Shown here in pieces: positions 5,882 through 11,095 of a DNA stretch of 11,397 nucleotides (position 1 is the stretch's first letter; each line of letters begins with the position of its first letter). The notes beneath the pieces were generated by a model. It was not told the origin of the DNA. It saw only the letters and a program-made list of their open reading frames with translations, and ran no database searches. The position numbers were made by a program, and so were the translations under genes. Source of the stretch: CBDUMN01 sp965368335 (lineage in GTDB: Bacteria; Pseudomonadota; Alphaproteobacteria; Rhodospirillales; JAPHRK01); assembly GCA_965368335.1 (NCBI GenBank), contig CBDUMN010000103.1, forward strand, positions 1 to 11,397, read 5' to 3'.

Positions 5882-5895
5882 GGGCGTTACCGCCC
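5882..5895 (-). other. Hairpin with GTAA (GNRA) tetraloop
   Basis: On the minus strand GGGCG pairs with CGCCC around the loop GTAA, a perfect 5-bp stem with a GNRA-class loop. Confidence 0.5.
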
Positions 5896-5945
5896 TCAGT
5901 CCGGCTGCGCGTCCGGTTTCCCTTGTCTTCGTCCTCCACTCGTTG

Positions 5946-5983
5946 CTTCTCTGAAACCGCCACTCATGGCGGCTTGAGAGAAG
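5946..5983 (-). other. Long hairpin: 16 pairs, TGAG loop
   Basis: On the minus strand CTTCTCT pairs with AGAGAAG. After one C-C mismatch AA pairs with TT, a G-T wobble follows, and CCGCCA pairs with TGGCGG around a TGAG loop. The wobble is a pair only on the minus strand, which points to minus-strand RNA as the folded product. No T run follows, so it is not a standard intrinsic terminator. It could be a processing, stabilising or attenuating stem. Confidence 0.6.
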
Positions 5984-6000
5984 GCGGAAACTACTTCCGC
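5984..6000 (-). terminator. Hairpin straddling the stop of the 53-residue gene
   Basis: GCGGAA and TTCCGC (5984-5989 and 5995-6000) form a 6-bp stem with the TAG stop codon in the loop. On the minus strand it is followed by the pyrimidine tract CTTCTCTC rather than a clean T run, so termination would be partial at best. Confidence 0.3.
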
Positions 6001-6152
6001 GATTCCTCGTAAACTTTCAGCGTTTGGCGATACATAGTTTCCAAATGATCGTCGCCAAACTTGCAGAGCTTTTGCGAAACGGCATCGTGATCCTCGCCGG
6101 TAATTGATGCAATCGCTGTTGCAATGTGACCGATCATTGTTGCTCTATTCAT
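5991..6152 (-). CDS. Small hypothetical protein (53 residues)
   Basis: The minus strand reads a 53-residue mostly helical protein beginning MNRATMIGHIATAIASITGE and ending with YRQTLKVYEESRK, with one cysteine at residue 30. The ATG at 6152 is preceded by the strong purine-rich ribosome site AGGGG 8 nt away, and it follows the previous stop by only 11 nt. That close spacing, good ribosome site and lack of an element suit co-translation with the gene at 6164-6382. No family was recognised. Its stop lies in a hairpin loop next to the structured region. Confidence 0.65.
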   Translation of the reverse strand: MNRATMIGHIATAIASITGEDHDAVSQKLCKFGDDHLETMYRQTLKVYEESRK

Positions 6153-6163
6153 ATCGAACGCCC

Positions 6164-6382
6164 CTACCCCTTAATCCAGCCGCTCGCAGCCTCAAGATCG
6201 GGACCGTGCCATGCCACATCAACAGTACGATTGTTGATAAGGTCCACCAACTCGTTTGCGAAGCCTTCTGCACCAGTATGGGTGCAGGGAAGAATGACAA
6301 CTCCGTCATCGGTCTTGATAGCAACGGATTTGGCTTCCGAGCCGTCCGTCAGGGTGTCGTTAACGATATGTACGGTTGCCAT
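6164..6382 (-). CDS. First gene of the left arm, small hypothetical protein (72 residues)
   Basis: The protein has two beta-like strands (ATVHIVND, then SVAIKTDDGVVILPC) followed by a helix (AEGFANELVDLIN) and a C-terminal WHGPDLEAASGWIKG. It is soluble, with one cysteine at residue 33. I prefer the ATG at 6382, which has an AAAGGA ribosome site 10 nt upstream, over the ATG at 6418, which lies beside the probable transcription start and has no ribosome site. Being first after the divergent control region, it is probably the earliest expressed leftward gene. The function is unknown. Confidence 0.7.
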   Translation of the reverse strand: MATVHIVNDTLTDGSEAKSVAIKTDDGVVILPCTHTGAEGFANELVDLINNRTVDVAWHGPDLEAASGWIKG

Positions 6383-6417
6383 CTTTCTGCATCCTTTCAG
6401 AGTGCGGTAATCAATCA

Positions 6418-6446
6418 TTGACCTTAGTTTCTCATTTCTGTATTAT
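6418..6446 (+). promoter_or_regulatory. Rightward sigma70-type promoter
   Basis: TTGACC (6418-6423) and TATTAT (6441-6446) are separated by exactly 17 bp, each matching five of six consensus bases. Transcription should start near 6453, about 20 nt before the GTG of the resolvase-like gene. It is the only strong rightward promoter I see, so it probably drives the whole right arm. Confidence 0.65.
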
Positions 6447-6454
6447 CATGTCAA
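6426..6454 (-). promoter_or_regulatory. Weak leftward promoter candidate
   Basis: The minus strand has a perfect TTGACA at 6454-6449 and, 17 bp on, GAAACT (6431-6426), which matches only three of six -10 bases. Transcription would start near 6419. It overlaps the rightward promoter, so the two would compete for polymerase or share an operator. Confidence 0.35.
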
Positions 6455-6473
6455 GCGCAACAGACGTGATAAA

Positions 6474-7127
6474 GTGAAAAAATTGATAAAAGTAGCTTAC
6501 GTAAGGCTTACACCGAAGGGAAAGCCGCTTAAACACTGGAAAGACTTGCTCCGGGAAGCAGGGTGTAAGGTCGATGAAAACGACGATCCCTTTTACGTTG
6601 ACCGCCCCAAGGAAACCGACGCCAAACACTTAGAGTTGGACAAGCTGCCGAAACTGAAAGCAGCCGTTGAATCAACGATTGAAGGAGAAACCCTCGTCGT
6701 CCCGAACATGGGCCATTTTGGCGCAAGCAAAATTTGGTACTGGGTGGCTGAACAACTCGTGGGCAAGCGGGTCAAGATCGAGGACGTTGAGGCCGATACG
6801 GTCTATGATTTGACTAAACTTGAAGAAGGCTACAAGGCCGCAAGTGAAGTAGATGCCAAAGCGCGGGCAATGAGAACCGAGAACGCACGGAGAGCTAAAG
6901 CAAAGCTTGGCGAAATTGGCGACACTTTCAAAAAGCTCAAAGGCAAAAGCCTGGAAAGAGCCAGAAAAATGTTTGTCGATCCGAATTACACCGGCAAGCA
7001 GATTGCGGACGAATTCAAGATCGGCACGGCAACCCTTTACAGGGCGATGAAGTACCGAGGAAAACCGGTAGGTCGAAACAAAGCCATTGAACTTCACAAG
7101 GAAGGAAAATGGCTCAGTGAGAAATAG
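6474..7127 (+). CDS. Serine-resolvase-like DNA-binding protein, catalytic residues lost
   Basis: Residues 7-100 follow the serine resolvase/invertase N-terminal domain. AYVRLT (8-13) aligns with the family's YARVS, with Thr13 where the catalytic Ser should be. GETLVVPNMGHFGAS (71-85) aligns with GDTLVVWKLDRLGRS, with both conserved Arg replaced by His81 and Ala84. Residues 161-193 are a Hin-type helix-turn-helix (RARKMFVDPNYTGKQIADEF, then TATLYRAMK), followed by a basic tail. It should bind DNA but not cut it. A GTG start at 6474 is used because no ATG fits. GTGAT just before it can pair weakly with 16S rRNA. As first gene after the divergent promoters it is a candidate regulator of both arms. 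That role is inference. Confidence 0.72.
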   Translation: MKKLIKVAYVRLTPKGKPLKHWKDLLREAGCKVDENDDPFYVDRPKETDAKHLELDKLPKLKAAVESTIEGETLVVPNMGHFGASKIWYWVAEQLVGKRVKIEDVEADTVYDLTKLEEGYKAASEVDAKARAMRTENARRAKAKLGEIGDTFKKLKGKSLERARKMFVDPNYTGKQIADEFKIGTATLYRAMKYRGKPVGRNKAIELHKEGKWLSEK

Positions 7128-7140
7128 TGCAAGGTGAACC
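7126..7140 (+). repeat. Right-arm start-associated element, copy 1
   Basis: Reads AGTGCAAGGTGAACC. The first four bases depart from the consensus and hold the end of the upstream TAG, so only the 3' two thirds are typical. The identity with the duplicated cassette starts inside it, at 7130. Confidence 0.75.
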
Positions 7141-7141
7141 A

Positions 7142-7456
7142 ATGAAACGATTTCTAGCATTTCAATACGACAGGCATTACCCGGCTGGTGGGTTATCGGA
7201 TTTCGTTGGCGATTTCGACTCGCTCGATGAAGCCTTGGCCGCTTGTGAAAAGGTCAGTCGCAACGAACCGACTGGCGAGTTTGCTGATATCCTCGACTAT
7301 GAAACGGGTGAACGTTTCGACGGCTTCACGGGAAAGCCGCAAAAACTTGAACGCCTGGTTAATCAGGAGTGTGAGCAACGTGCCGATCCTGGGAATGGTG
7401 CCGCTCACTGGTCAGACGCCTATATGAAAGGCGTCAGTGAAGAACCTACAAGGTGA
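7142..7456 (+). CDS. Small YPAGG/DFVGDFDSLDEA-type protein, duplicated copy A
   Basis: This 104-residue soluble protein has the pattern FQYDRHYPAGGLSDFVGDFD, then SLDEALAAC, then DILDYETGERFDG. It fits a widespread bacterial and phage small protein ('YYP-x-GG ... DF-x-G-x-FDSL-x-EA ... D-x2-TGE') of unknown function. The product is identical in all residues to the gene at 10778-11092. The ATG at 7142 is used because AAGGTGA lies just before it. The GTG at 7127 would sit upstream of that ribosome site. Its last codons CCT ACA AGG TGA come from the next element, giving a Pro-Thr-Arg end. Confidence 0.85.
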   Translation: MKRFLAFQYDRHYPAGGLSDFVGDFDSLDEALAACEKVSRNEPTGEFADILDYETGERFDGFTGKPQKLERLVNQECEQRADPGNGAAHWSDAYMKGVSEEPTR

Positions 7457-7459
7457 ACC
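7445..7459 (+). repeat. Right-arm start-associated element, copy 2
   Basis: Reads CCTACAAGGTGAACC, the exact consensus. Its TGA (7454-7456) stops the upstream gene, and the next ATG is 2 nt away. Confidence 0.9.
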
Positions 7460-7461
7460 TC

Positions 7462-7842
7462 ATGGCCTGGGAATCAGAACAGATTTATCGTAGCGACATA
7501 GCGGCACTTTCCTACGTAGAGCGCCATGGTTTCGACGTTACCCGACCCCTCTCCCGTGAAGAGGCCGCAAAGATCGGTTGCCGAGAGGGTTCTTTGATCG
7601 TCCTTCGGCGCTGTGGCTGTTTTCGCCCTCAAAGCCAGGAGTTGAGTGATTTGCCGGTACGCCCGCTCGTTCTCTCGAATATCGGTCGTCTTTTGTTGGG
7701 CCGCGCGAGGACCAGGCTCAACGAAAAATACTGGCGGGTGCGCCATTCGACAATGAACGTCAATACGAAGTTTTCCATCAAGGCTGAAATAACGTCGGAT
7801 GAAGAACAGGCATTAGAATATGAACGTCGCAAGGCATCATAG
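7462..7842 (+). CDS. Hypothetical protein, distant paralogue of the left-arm protein at 1572-1976
   Basis: This 126-residue protein carries the same block as the left-arm protein: PVRP (65-68), then GRLLL-x-RA-x4-NE-x2-W (75-91). The first half also shows a weak shared rhythm of glycine and hydrophobic residues. Three cysteines (40, 51, 53) lie in the middle, and the left-arm protein lacks these. It is soluble. A GTG at 7453 is in frame but lies inside the ribosome site, so the ATG at 7462 is chosen. The function is unknown. Confidence 0.76.
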   Translation: MAWESEQIYRSDIAALSYVERHGFDVTRPLSREEAAKIGCREGSLIVLRRCGCFRPQSQELSDLPVRPLVLSNIGRLLLGRARTRLNEKYWRVRHSTMNVNTKFSIKAEITSDEEQALEYERRKAS

Positions 7843-7848
7843 AGAGAC

Positions 7849-7863
7849 AACACAAGGTGAACC
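7849..7863 (+). repeat. Right-arm start-associated element, copy 3
   Basis: Reads AACACAAGGTGAACC. It begins 6 nt after the upstream TAG and ends 2 nt before the ATG at 7866. Confidence 0.85.
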
Positions 7864-7865
7864 CG

Positions 7866-8087
7866 ATGGACGAAGAAAACCGCATCAGACATCAGACCGA
7901 ATTCTTTGATTTCGTCTACACGACCAAGGCCGGTTTATACCTTCGCTTGGCAACCCTGGTTCTTTGCCTCGTAGCGGTCGGCATCTCGTTTGCCGCAGAA
8001 GCGCCATTTTTGAGATACATCGCCGGTCTTTTGATTTTTTGCGGATTGGTCCATATGGGCTTCTATCGCAAGAACATCGTCCAGTAG
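7866..8087 (+). CDS. Two-pass small membrane protein (73 residues)
   Basis: A charged 22-residue N-terminus is followed by two hydrophobic segments (about 24-44 and 49-66) and a basic end, so both termini probably face the cytoplasm. The tight turn between the helices holds AAEAP. The start is the ATG at 7866. The in-frame GTG at 7857 lies inside the ribosome site. No family was recognised. Small two-pass proteins of this shape are frequent in phage accessory regions. Confidence 0.74.
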   Translation: MDEENRIRHQTEFFDFVYTTKAGLYLRLATLVLCLVAVGISFAAEAPFLRYIAGLLIFCGLVHMGFYRKNIVQ

Positions 8088-8093
8088 ATCGAC

Positions 8094-8108
8094 AACACAA
8101 GGTGAACC
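8094..8108 (+). repeat. Right-arm start-associated element, copy 4
   Basis: Reads AACACAAGGTGAACC, identical to copy 3. The ATG follows after 1 nt. Confidence 0.86.
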
Positions 8109-8109
8109 T

Positions 8110-8397
8110 ATGACGGAATTTTCAGAAGCGGCGGCGCAACTCAACGCCAAGGGATTTGAAATAATCCATCACATGCTTGCCGGACGGATCGGCGGCGGAT
8201 TGGCCCAGGCGCAAGCCCTGGCCGAAGCAATGGACACAATTCTCTCCGAAACAAGGGAGTTGGACAGGACTCTTTTTGTCGAGCGTGTAGAAAGGTTTCT
8301 GGACGATTGGCCGGAATTCAAGAGTGACGATGTGTGCTCGGCGTTTGCCATGATATTCGAGGAAAACAAATCACTCTTTAGCGATAACACAAGGTGA
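8110..8397 (+). CDS. Hypothetical helical protein (95 residues)
   Basis: The protein appears all-helical: SEAAAQLNAKGFEIIHHML, a glycine-rich turn RIGGGL, AQAQALAEAMDTILSETREL, FVERVERFLDDW, then a tail with one cysteine (76). It is soluble. It ends Asn-Thr-Arg because the following element supplies ACA AGG TGA as its last codons. No family was recognised. Confidence 0.74.
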   Translation: MTEFSEAAAQLNAKGFEIIHHMLAGRIGGGLAQAQALAEAMDTILSETRELDRTLFVERVERFLDDWPEFKSDDVCSAFAMIFEENKSLFSDNTR

Positions 8398-8400
8398 ACC
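8386..8400 (+). repeat. Right-arm start-associated element, copy 5
   Basis: Reads AACACAAGGTGAACC. Its TGA (8395-8397) stops the upstream gene, and the next ATG is 4 nt on. Confidence 0.88.
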
Positions 8401-8404
8401 TGAA

Positions 8405-8656
8405 ATGACCGGCAAAAACAGCAAGACAGAACAGGTGCCCTACTCTCTCATTCTCGATGAGATAGCGAAGCAAGCGCCCGAAAAAGTCGAAGGCGATGTG
8501 GAGCAATTGAAAAGGGAGGCGGCGGAACTGGCCGAGCGCGGAAGGCACCAGTCGTTCGTAGACGAAGGCCGGTTTCTGCATCCCTCGCCGGAAATGAGGA
8601 GGGTGCAAGAGAAGACGCACAAAATGCTCCTGCGCCAACGGATAAAGTCAAACTGA
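8405..8656 (+). CDS. Small charged helical protein (83 residues), likely coiled coil
   Basis: Residues 18-47 (LDEIAKQAPEKVEGDVEQLK, then REAAELAERG) form a highly charged helix with heptad-like hydrophobics, followed by a basic C-terminus ending EKTHKMLLRQRIKSN. There is no cysteine or membrane segment. It may oligomerise or bind nucleic acid through the basic tail, but no family is recognised. The start ATG lies 4 nt after the element. Confidence 0.72.
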   Translation: MTGKNSKTEQVPYSLILDEIAKQAPEKVEGDVEQLKREAAELAERGRHQSFVDEGRFLHPSPEMRRVQEKTHKMLLRQRIKSN

Positions 8657-8661
8657 TAAAG

Positions 8662-8676
8662 CCTACAAGGTGAAAA
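8662..8676 (+). repeat. Right-arm start-associated element, copy 6
   Basis: Reads CCTACAAGGTGAAAA. The usual ACC end is AAA, and the ATG at 8681 follows 4 nt later. Confidence 0.82.
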
Positions 8677-8680
8677 AAAT

Positions 8681-9208
8681 ATGAAGTTCGTTCACGTCAA
8701 AGACCCCTATCACTCTCCGTACTGGATGATTCTTGTCTCCACTACTGGCGAATTGATCGAGTGGTACGTTGAACAGACAATTGTCAAAAGCGCCGTCTTC
8801 GACCTGTTCAACCGTGTCGCAGTCGGGCGTCATGCAAGCACCAATATTGCCGCACTCTACGAGCAAGGCTTTCACTCATATTCCGGTGTCGAGGACTTGG
8901 CACAACAGCTTAGTGATTTGGTGTTTAGGCCAAAAGCCAAAGCGCTTGAAAACGGCCCGATCCTCATCAATGCTGAAGGCGGATTTTGCAACTATCTGCC
9001 TACCTATCACGAAGTCACCGCCTCTGTTGAGCGCGATGAAATGGTGTGGCCTGAAATCCAGGGTGATGTTCGGTTTCTTCAATGGGAAAACGGGAAGCAC
9101 TGGTACGCGAAGGTCGGGCCGCATGATGTGATTGTAGACGGCCATGCAAAATGGAACACGAGACGTCAAGCCGAGAAGGCTGTGTCAAAGTTTCTAGCAG
9201 AGAAATGA
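8681..9208 (+). CDS. Hypothetical protein (175 residues) with aromatic-rich C-terminal domain
   Basis: The N-terminal two thirds mix strands and helices without a known motif. The C-terminal part (about 128-175) reads GDVRFLQWENGKHWYAKVGP, then DVIVDGHAKWNTRRQAEKAV, a compact beta-beta-helix-like unit rich in Trp and basic residues that could bind nucleic acid or peptide. It is soluble, with one cysteine at 103. Its end nearly meets the next gene (ATGA at 9205-9208), with no element between. The function is unknown. Confidence 0.78.
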   Translation: MKFVHVKDPYHSPYWMILVSTTGELIEWYVEQTIVKSAVFDLFNRVAVGRHASTNIAALYEQGFHSYSGVEDLAQQLSDLVFRPKAKALENGPILINAEGGFCNYLPTYHEVTASVERDEMVWPEIQGDVRFLQWENGKHWYAKVGPHDVIVDGHAKWNTRRQAEKAVSKFLAEK

Positions 9209-9216
9209 GGTTAGGG

Positions 9217-9600
9217 ATGAGTGAGAACAACACAAAAAAGTATTTGGTTGATACGGCCAATTGGCGACCAAGGCAAAAAGATGAATGGGTCAGGTGGGCA
9301 GACCACATTCTGGACAAAGTCGAAAAGGCAGTCGCCGAGGGTATCAATGAAGATCAATATTTTGATTACCCAACCGCGGTCGATGGGTTCTGTTTCGAGC
9401 TTTATCCCGATCTTCCTTATCTTGACTCCCCTTTCATGGTTGAGCTCCTTGAAAAGATCGTCGCCTATCCACGTTACGTAAAGGAAAGCAGCGCATTCGA
9501 AAAAAAGTATGGACGCCCTTTCTTGGAGATAGACAAAATCTTGATCTCAATGAAGAAAGATGTGGAGCTTGGTACCGCTCAATTGGCGAATACTGGCTGA
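9217..9600 (+). CDS. Hypothetical protein (127 residues)
   Basis: The protein has an N-terminal TANWRPRQKDEWVRWADHIL segment, a DQYFDYPTAVDGFCFELYPD block rich in aromatics and Asp, and C-terminal helices. It has one cysteine (59) and no membrane segment. I chose the ATG at 9217, preceded by GAGG 6 nt upstream. The ATG at 9205 overlaps the previous TGA as ATGA and would add four residues. This is the only right-arm gene start in the window without a 15-bp element, apart from the first gene. No family was recognised. Confidence 0.74.
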   Translation: MSENNTKKYLVDTANWRPRQKDEWVRWADHILDKVEKAVAEGINEDQYFDYPTAVDGFCFELYPDLPYLDSPFMVELLEKIVAYPRYVKESSAFEKKYGRPFLEIDKILISMKKDVELGTAQLANTG

Positions 9601-9621
9601 GAAGGCCCCAAAGAAATGATG

Positions 9622-9636
9622 CCTACAAGGTGAACC
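9622..9636 (+). repeat. Right-arm start-associated element, copy 7
   Basis: Reads CCTACAAGGTGAACC, exact consensus, but 21 nt after the upstream stop, the largest gap in this arm. Confidence 0.88.
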
Positions 9637-9638
9637 GA

Positions 9639-9911
9639 ATGAAGGACAGCCCCGCCGACCTGTATGAGAAAATTGCCGCTATCGTCCATGGCGATGATGA
9701 ATCATGCCGGGATAAAGTTAAGGAGCTGGCGGCGGAAGTGAACCGGCTGAAAGACCATCTTGGCAATATCTACAGCGCGGCCCGGTTCGGCCAACCCGTC
9801 CAGTGGGAGAAGGCACGCCTGGTTATAGAGGAAGAAGCAACGGCGGCGCTCTACCCCGAACGCGACTTTTCGAAAGTGAAAAGCGCCCAAATGACAAAAC
9901 CTACAAGGTGA
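9639..9911 (+). CDS. Small helical protein (90 residues), probable coiled coil
   Basis: Residues 3-42 (SPADLYEKIAAIVHGDDESC, then DKVKELAAEVNRLKDHLG) look like two helices, the second with leucine-type heptads suited to dimerisation. A further charged helix (QWEKARLVIEEEATAALYP) follows. The protein ends Lys-Pro-Thr-Arg through codons supplied by the next element. The ATG at 9639 is used. The in-frame GTG at 9630 is part of the ribosome site. The function is unknown. Confidence 0.74.
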   Translation: MKDSPADLYEKIAAIVHGDDESCRDKVKELAAEVNRLKDHLGNIYSAARFGQPVQWEKARLVIEEEATAALYPERDFSKVKSAQMTKPTR

Positions 9912-9914
9912 AAA
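9900..9914 (+). repeat. Right-arm start-associated element, copy 8
   Basis: Reads CCTACAAGGTGAAAA, then CC, as if two A bases were inserted before the terminal CC. Its TGA (9909-9911) stops the upstream gene. Confidence 0.84.
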
Positions 9915-9916
9915 CC

Positions 9917-10093
9917 ATGAGCGCAGGGATTACAGGCGAACAACTCATGTATAACTGGGGCCGGTACGAAGCGGCAGCCGGTGAACCCCTTTATGAATGG
10001 GATGATGATCCCGACTACGTAAAAGGCTGGTGCGATTATCACGGTTGCAAGAACCCATATCAGCCTGAACAGACAAACCAGCCCACAAGGTGA
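9917..10093 (+). CDS. Small hypothetical protein (58 residues) with GWCDYHGC motif
   Basis: The sequence starts with a helix (GEQLMYNWGRYEAAAGE), passes an acidic stretch (YEWDDDPDY) and reaches VKGWCDYHGCKNPYQPE with Cys39 and Cys44. Two cysteines alone are too few for a confident metal site, though His42 could add a ligand. It ends Gln-Pro-Thr-Arg through the next element. A longer in-frame reading from 9803 is rejected because it overlaps the upstream gene out of frame. Confidence 0.72.
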   Translation: MSAGITGEQLMYNWGRYEAAAGEPLYEWDDDPDYVKGWCDYHGCKNPYQPEQTNQPTR

Positions 10094-10096
10094 ACG
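10082..10096 (+). repeat. Right-arm start-associated element, copy 9
   Basis: Reads CCCACAAGGTGAACG. Its TGA (10091-10093) stops the upstream gene, and the next ATG is 1 nt on. Confidence 0.86.
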
Positions 10097-10097
10097 G

Positions 10098-10496
10098 ATG
10101 GCAAAAAGCGACGAATATCTAGATAGGGACGGATTTCCGGAAGTCGTGAGGGTTGAAGTCCTAGTAAACAGATTTCACTTGCCGGACTTGTTGACGGCGG
10201 TAGCCGAAGCCGGAGGGGCTTACGACGTTGATATGATCGCGGAAAAATACCCCGAGACAGAGAACCTGGAGAAAGCCGCGAAGCAAGCTCGGGAAAGGCG
10301 TTGGCCAACGTTTAATATTAAGCCGAACTGGCCCGGTTTCCTGACGGCGGCTTGGGGGCTGCTCGGCATAGTAAACATGGCGGGCGGCGTGTTCTACGGT
10401 AAAGGAATGTCCCAAGATGTTATTAACGGCCTGACCCTCGTAATAGCAGCCCTTATCTATGGCCGGGTGTCTGGCGCATTTAAAGACGACGACTAA
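10098..10496 (+). CDS. Two-pass membrane protein with cytoplasmic N-terminal domain (132 residues)
   Basis: A soluble, acidic N-terminal domain (about 1-70) has alternating strand and helix character, including VVRVEVLVNRFHLPDLLTAV. Two hydrophobic segments (about 79-100 and 107-123) follow, and the tail is short and acidic (KDDD). By the positive-inside rule the basic RERR at 66-69 puts the N-terminal domain in the cytoplasm. No family was recognised. The ATG is 1 nt after the element. Confidence 0.76.
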   Translation: MAKSDEYLDRDGFPEVVRVEVLVNRFHLPDLLTAVAEAGGAYDVDMIAEKYPETENLEKAAKQARERRWPTFNIKPNWPGFLTAAWGLLGIVNMAGGVFYGKGMSQDVINGLTLVIAALIYGRVSGAFKDDD

Positions 10497-10497
10497 T

Positions 10498-10512
10498 CAC
10501 ACAAGGTGAACC
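10498..10512 (+). repeat. Right-arm start-associated element, copy 10
   Basis: Reads CACACAAGGTGAACC. It starts 1 nt after the upstream TAA and ends 4 nt before the ATG. Confidence 0.86.
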
Positions 10513-10516
10513 GAAC

Positions 10517-10756
10517 ATGGATCGAAAAAAGGTTGTGATATTTGCAGAGTTTTGGTTTTGCCGCGTAACGGCTCACAGCCTTTTCTGGTGGACCTCGATC
10601 AACGCCGGAACATTATTGATCTATGCCCAACATCGCGCCTTGGAAGCCTGGTCGCCGTGGGGCATTGGAGAATTGGCAATCCTCCTGGGACACGTAACAG
10701 CGGTGTTTCATACGCTGTTTAGCGTACCAGAAAAAATCAAAGCTCTAAGAGACTGA
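10517..10756 (+). CDS. Small hydrophobic membrane protein (79 residues)
   Basis: A basic start (MDRKK) is followed by hydrophobic, aromatic stretches at about 6-14, 20-37 and 47-68, rich in Trp and Phe, and a charged end (PEKIKALRD). It is probably a two-pass inner-membrane protein, with the first short stretch possibly interfacial. One cysteine lies at 15. The function is unknown. Its position directly upstream of the second duplicated cassette makes it the junction gene. Confidence 0.73.
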   Translation: MDRKKVVIFAEFWFCRVTAHSLFWWTSINAGTLLIYAQHRALEAWSPWGIGELAILLGHVTAVFHTLFSVPEKIKALRD

Positions 10757-10761
10757 CAAAA

Positions 10762-10776
10762 CCCACAAGGTGAACC
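10762..10776 (+). repeat. Right-arm start-associated element, copy 11
   Basis: Reads CCCACAAGGTGAACC, exact consensus, upstream of the second cassette. Compared with copy 1 at 7126 its 5' part is intact. Confidence 0.9.
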
Positions 10777-10777
10777 A

Positions 10778-11092
10778 ATGAAACGATTTCTCGCATTTCA
10801 ATACGACAGGCATTACCCGGCTGGCGGGTTATCGGATTTCGTTGGCGATTTCGACTCGCTCGATGAAGCCTTGGCCGCTTGTGAAAAGGTCAGTCGCAAC
10901 GAACCGACTGGCGAGTTTGCTGATATCCTCGACTATGAAACGGGTGAACGTTTCGACGGCTTCACGGGAAAGCCGCAAAAACTTGAACGCCTGGTTAATC
11001 AGGAGTGTGAGCAACGTGCCGATCCTGGGAATGGTGCCGCTCACTGGTCAGACGCCTATATGAAAGGCGTCAGTGAAGAACCTACAAGGTGA
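10778..11092 (+). CDS. Small YPAGG/DFVGDFDSLDEA-type protein, duplicated copy B
   Basis: The 104-residue product is identical to that of the gene at 7142-7456. Both nucleotide differences are silent, so either the duplication is recent or both copies are kept under constraint or gene conversion. The stop TGA (11090-11092) is again part of the following element. Two equal copies suggest dosage or a side effect of element-mediated recombination. The sequence cannot tell which. Confidence 0.86.
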   Translation: MKRFLAFQYDRHYPAGGLSDFVGDFDSLDEALAACEKVSRNEPTGEFADILDYETGERFDGFTGKPQKLERLVNQECEQRADPGNGAAHWSDAYMKGVSEEPTR

Positions 11093-11095
11093 ACC
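11081..11095 (+). repeat. Right-arm start-associated element, copy 12
   Basis: Reads CCTACAAGGTGAACC. Unlike the others, the first ATG after it (11100) opens only nine codons, and the real start (11113) is 17 nt away. Confidence 0.88.

Larger units (their letters stand above)
5632..5990 (-). ncRNA. Candidate structured RNA or long leader, no convincing gene
   Basis: About 360 bp hold no gene I can support. Read on the minus strand they hold a run of hairpins: a 16-pair stem with a TGAG loop (5946-5983), a GGGCG/CGCCC stem capped by a GTAA tetraloop (5882-5895), a GCCGG-GCC/GGC-CCGGC stem capped by a GCGA tetraloop with a 4-nt bulge (5837-5860), a TAAGAC/GTCTTA stem (5797-5826), and a 10-pair stem with one bulged G (5718-5765). 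CAGTAG at 5717-5712 can also pair with CTACTG at 5639-5634. Two GNRA-type loops in one short region favour folded RNA. It matches no RNA family I recognise. It could be a trans-acting RNA or the 5' leader of the gene at 5168-5599. Confidence 0.42.
7130..7460 (+). repeat. 331-bp direct repeat, copy A (cassette)
   Basis: This block is identical to 10766-11096 except at 7156 (a/c) and 7189 (t/c). It spans from inside one 15-bp element to one base past the next, so it is a complete element-gene-element unit. Confidence 0.95.

Noticed and set aside
5712..5963. Basic 83-residue minus-strand frame in the gene-free region
   Set aside because: Its ATG lies in the loop of the strongest hairpin, it has no ribosome site or start element, and its composition looks unlike the neighbouring proteins.
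5632..5990. tRNA, tmRNA or RNase P RNA in the structured stretch
   Set aside because: No cloverleaf, T-loop signature or conserved core of these RNAs could be placed; only generic GNRA hairpins are visible.
6383..6410. A fourteenth left-arm element before the 72-residue gene
   Set aside because: Only a loose resemblance (CGCACT, then GAAAGGA) remains; the CCYACAA part is missing.
6448..6477. Nine-codon leader frame overlapping the resolvase-like GTG as GTGA
   Set aside because: Its ATG would lie upstream of the predicted transcript start and has no ribosome site; probably chance.
6474..7127. Active serine recombinase or mobile element
   Set aside because: The catalytic Ser and both conserved Arg positions are replaced, and I see no terminal inverted repeats or recombination sites nearby.
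7453..7464. GTG inside right-arm elements as start codon (also 7857 and 9630)
   Set aside because: It is part of the ribosome site AAGGTGA; the frame agreement with the ATG holds only where the spacing happens to be 9 nt.
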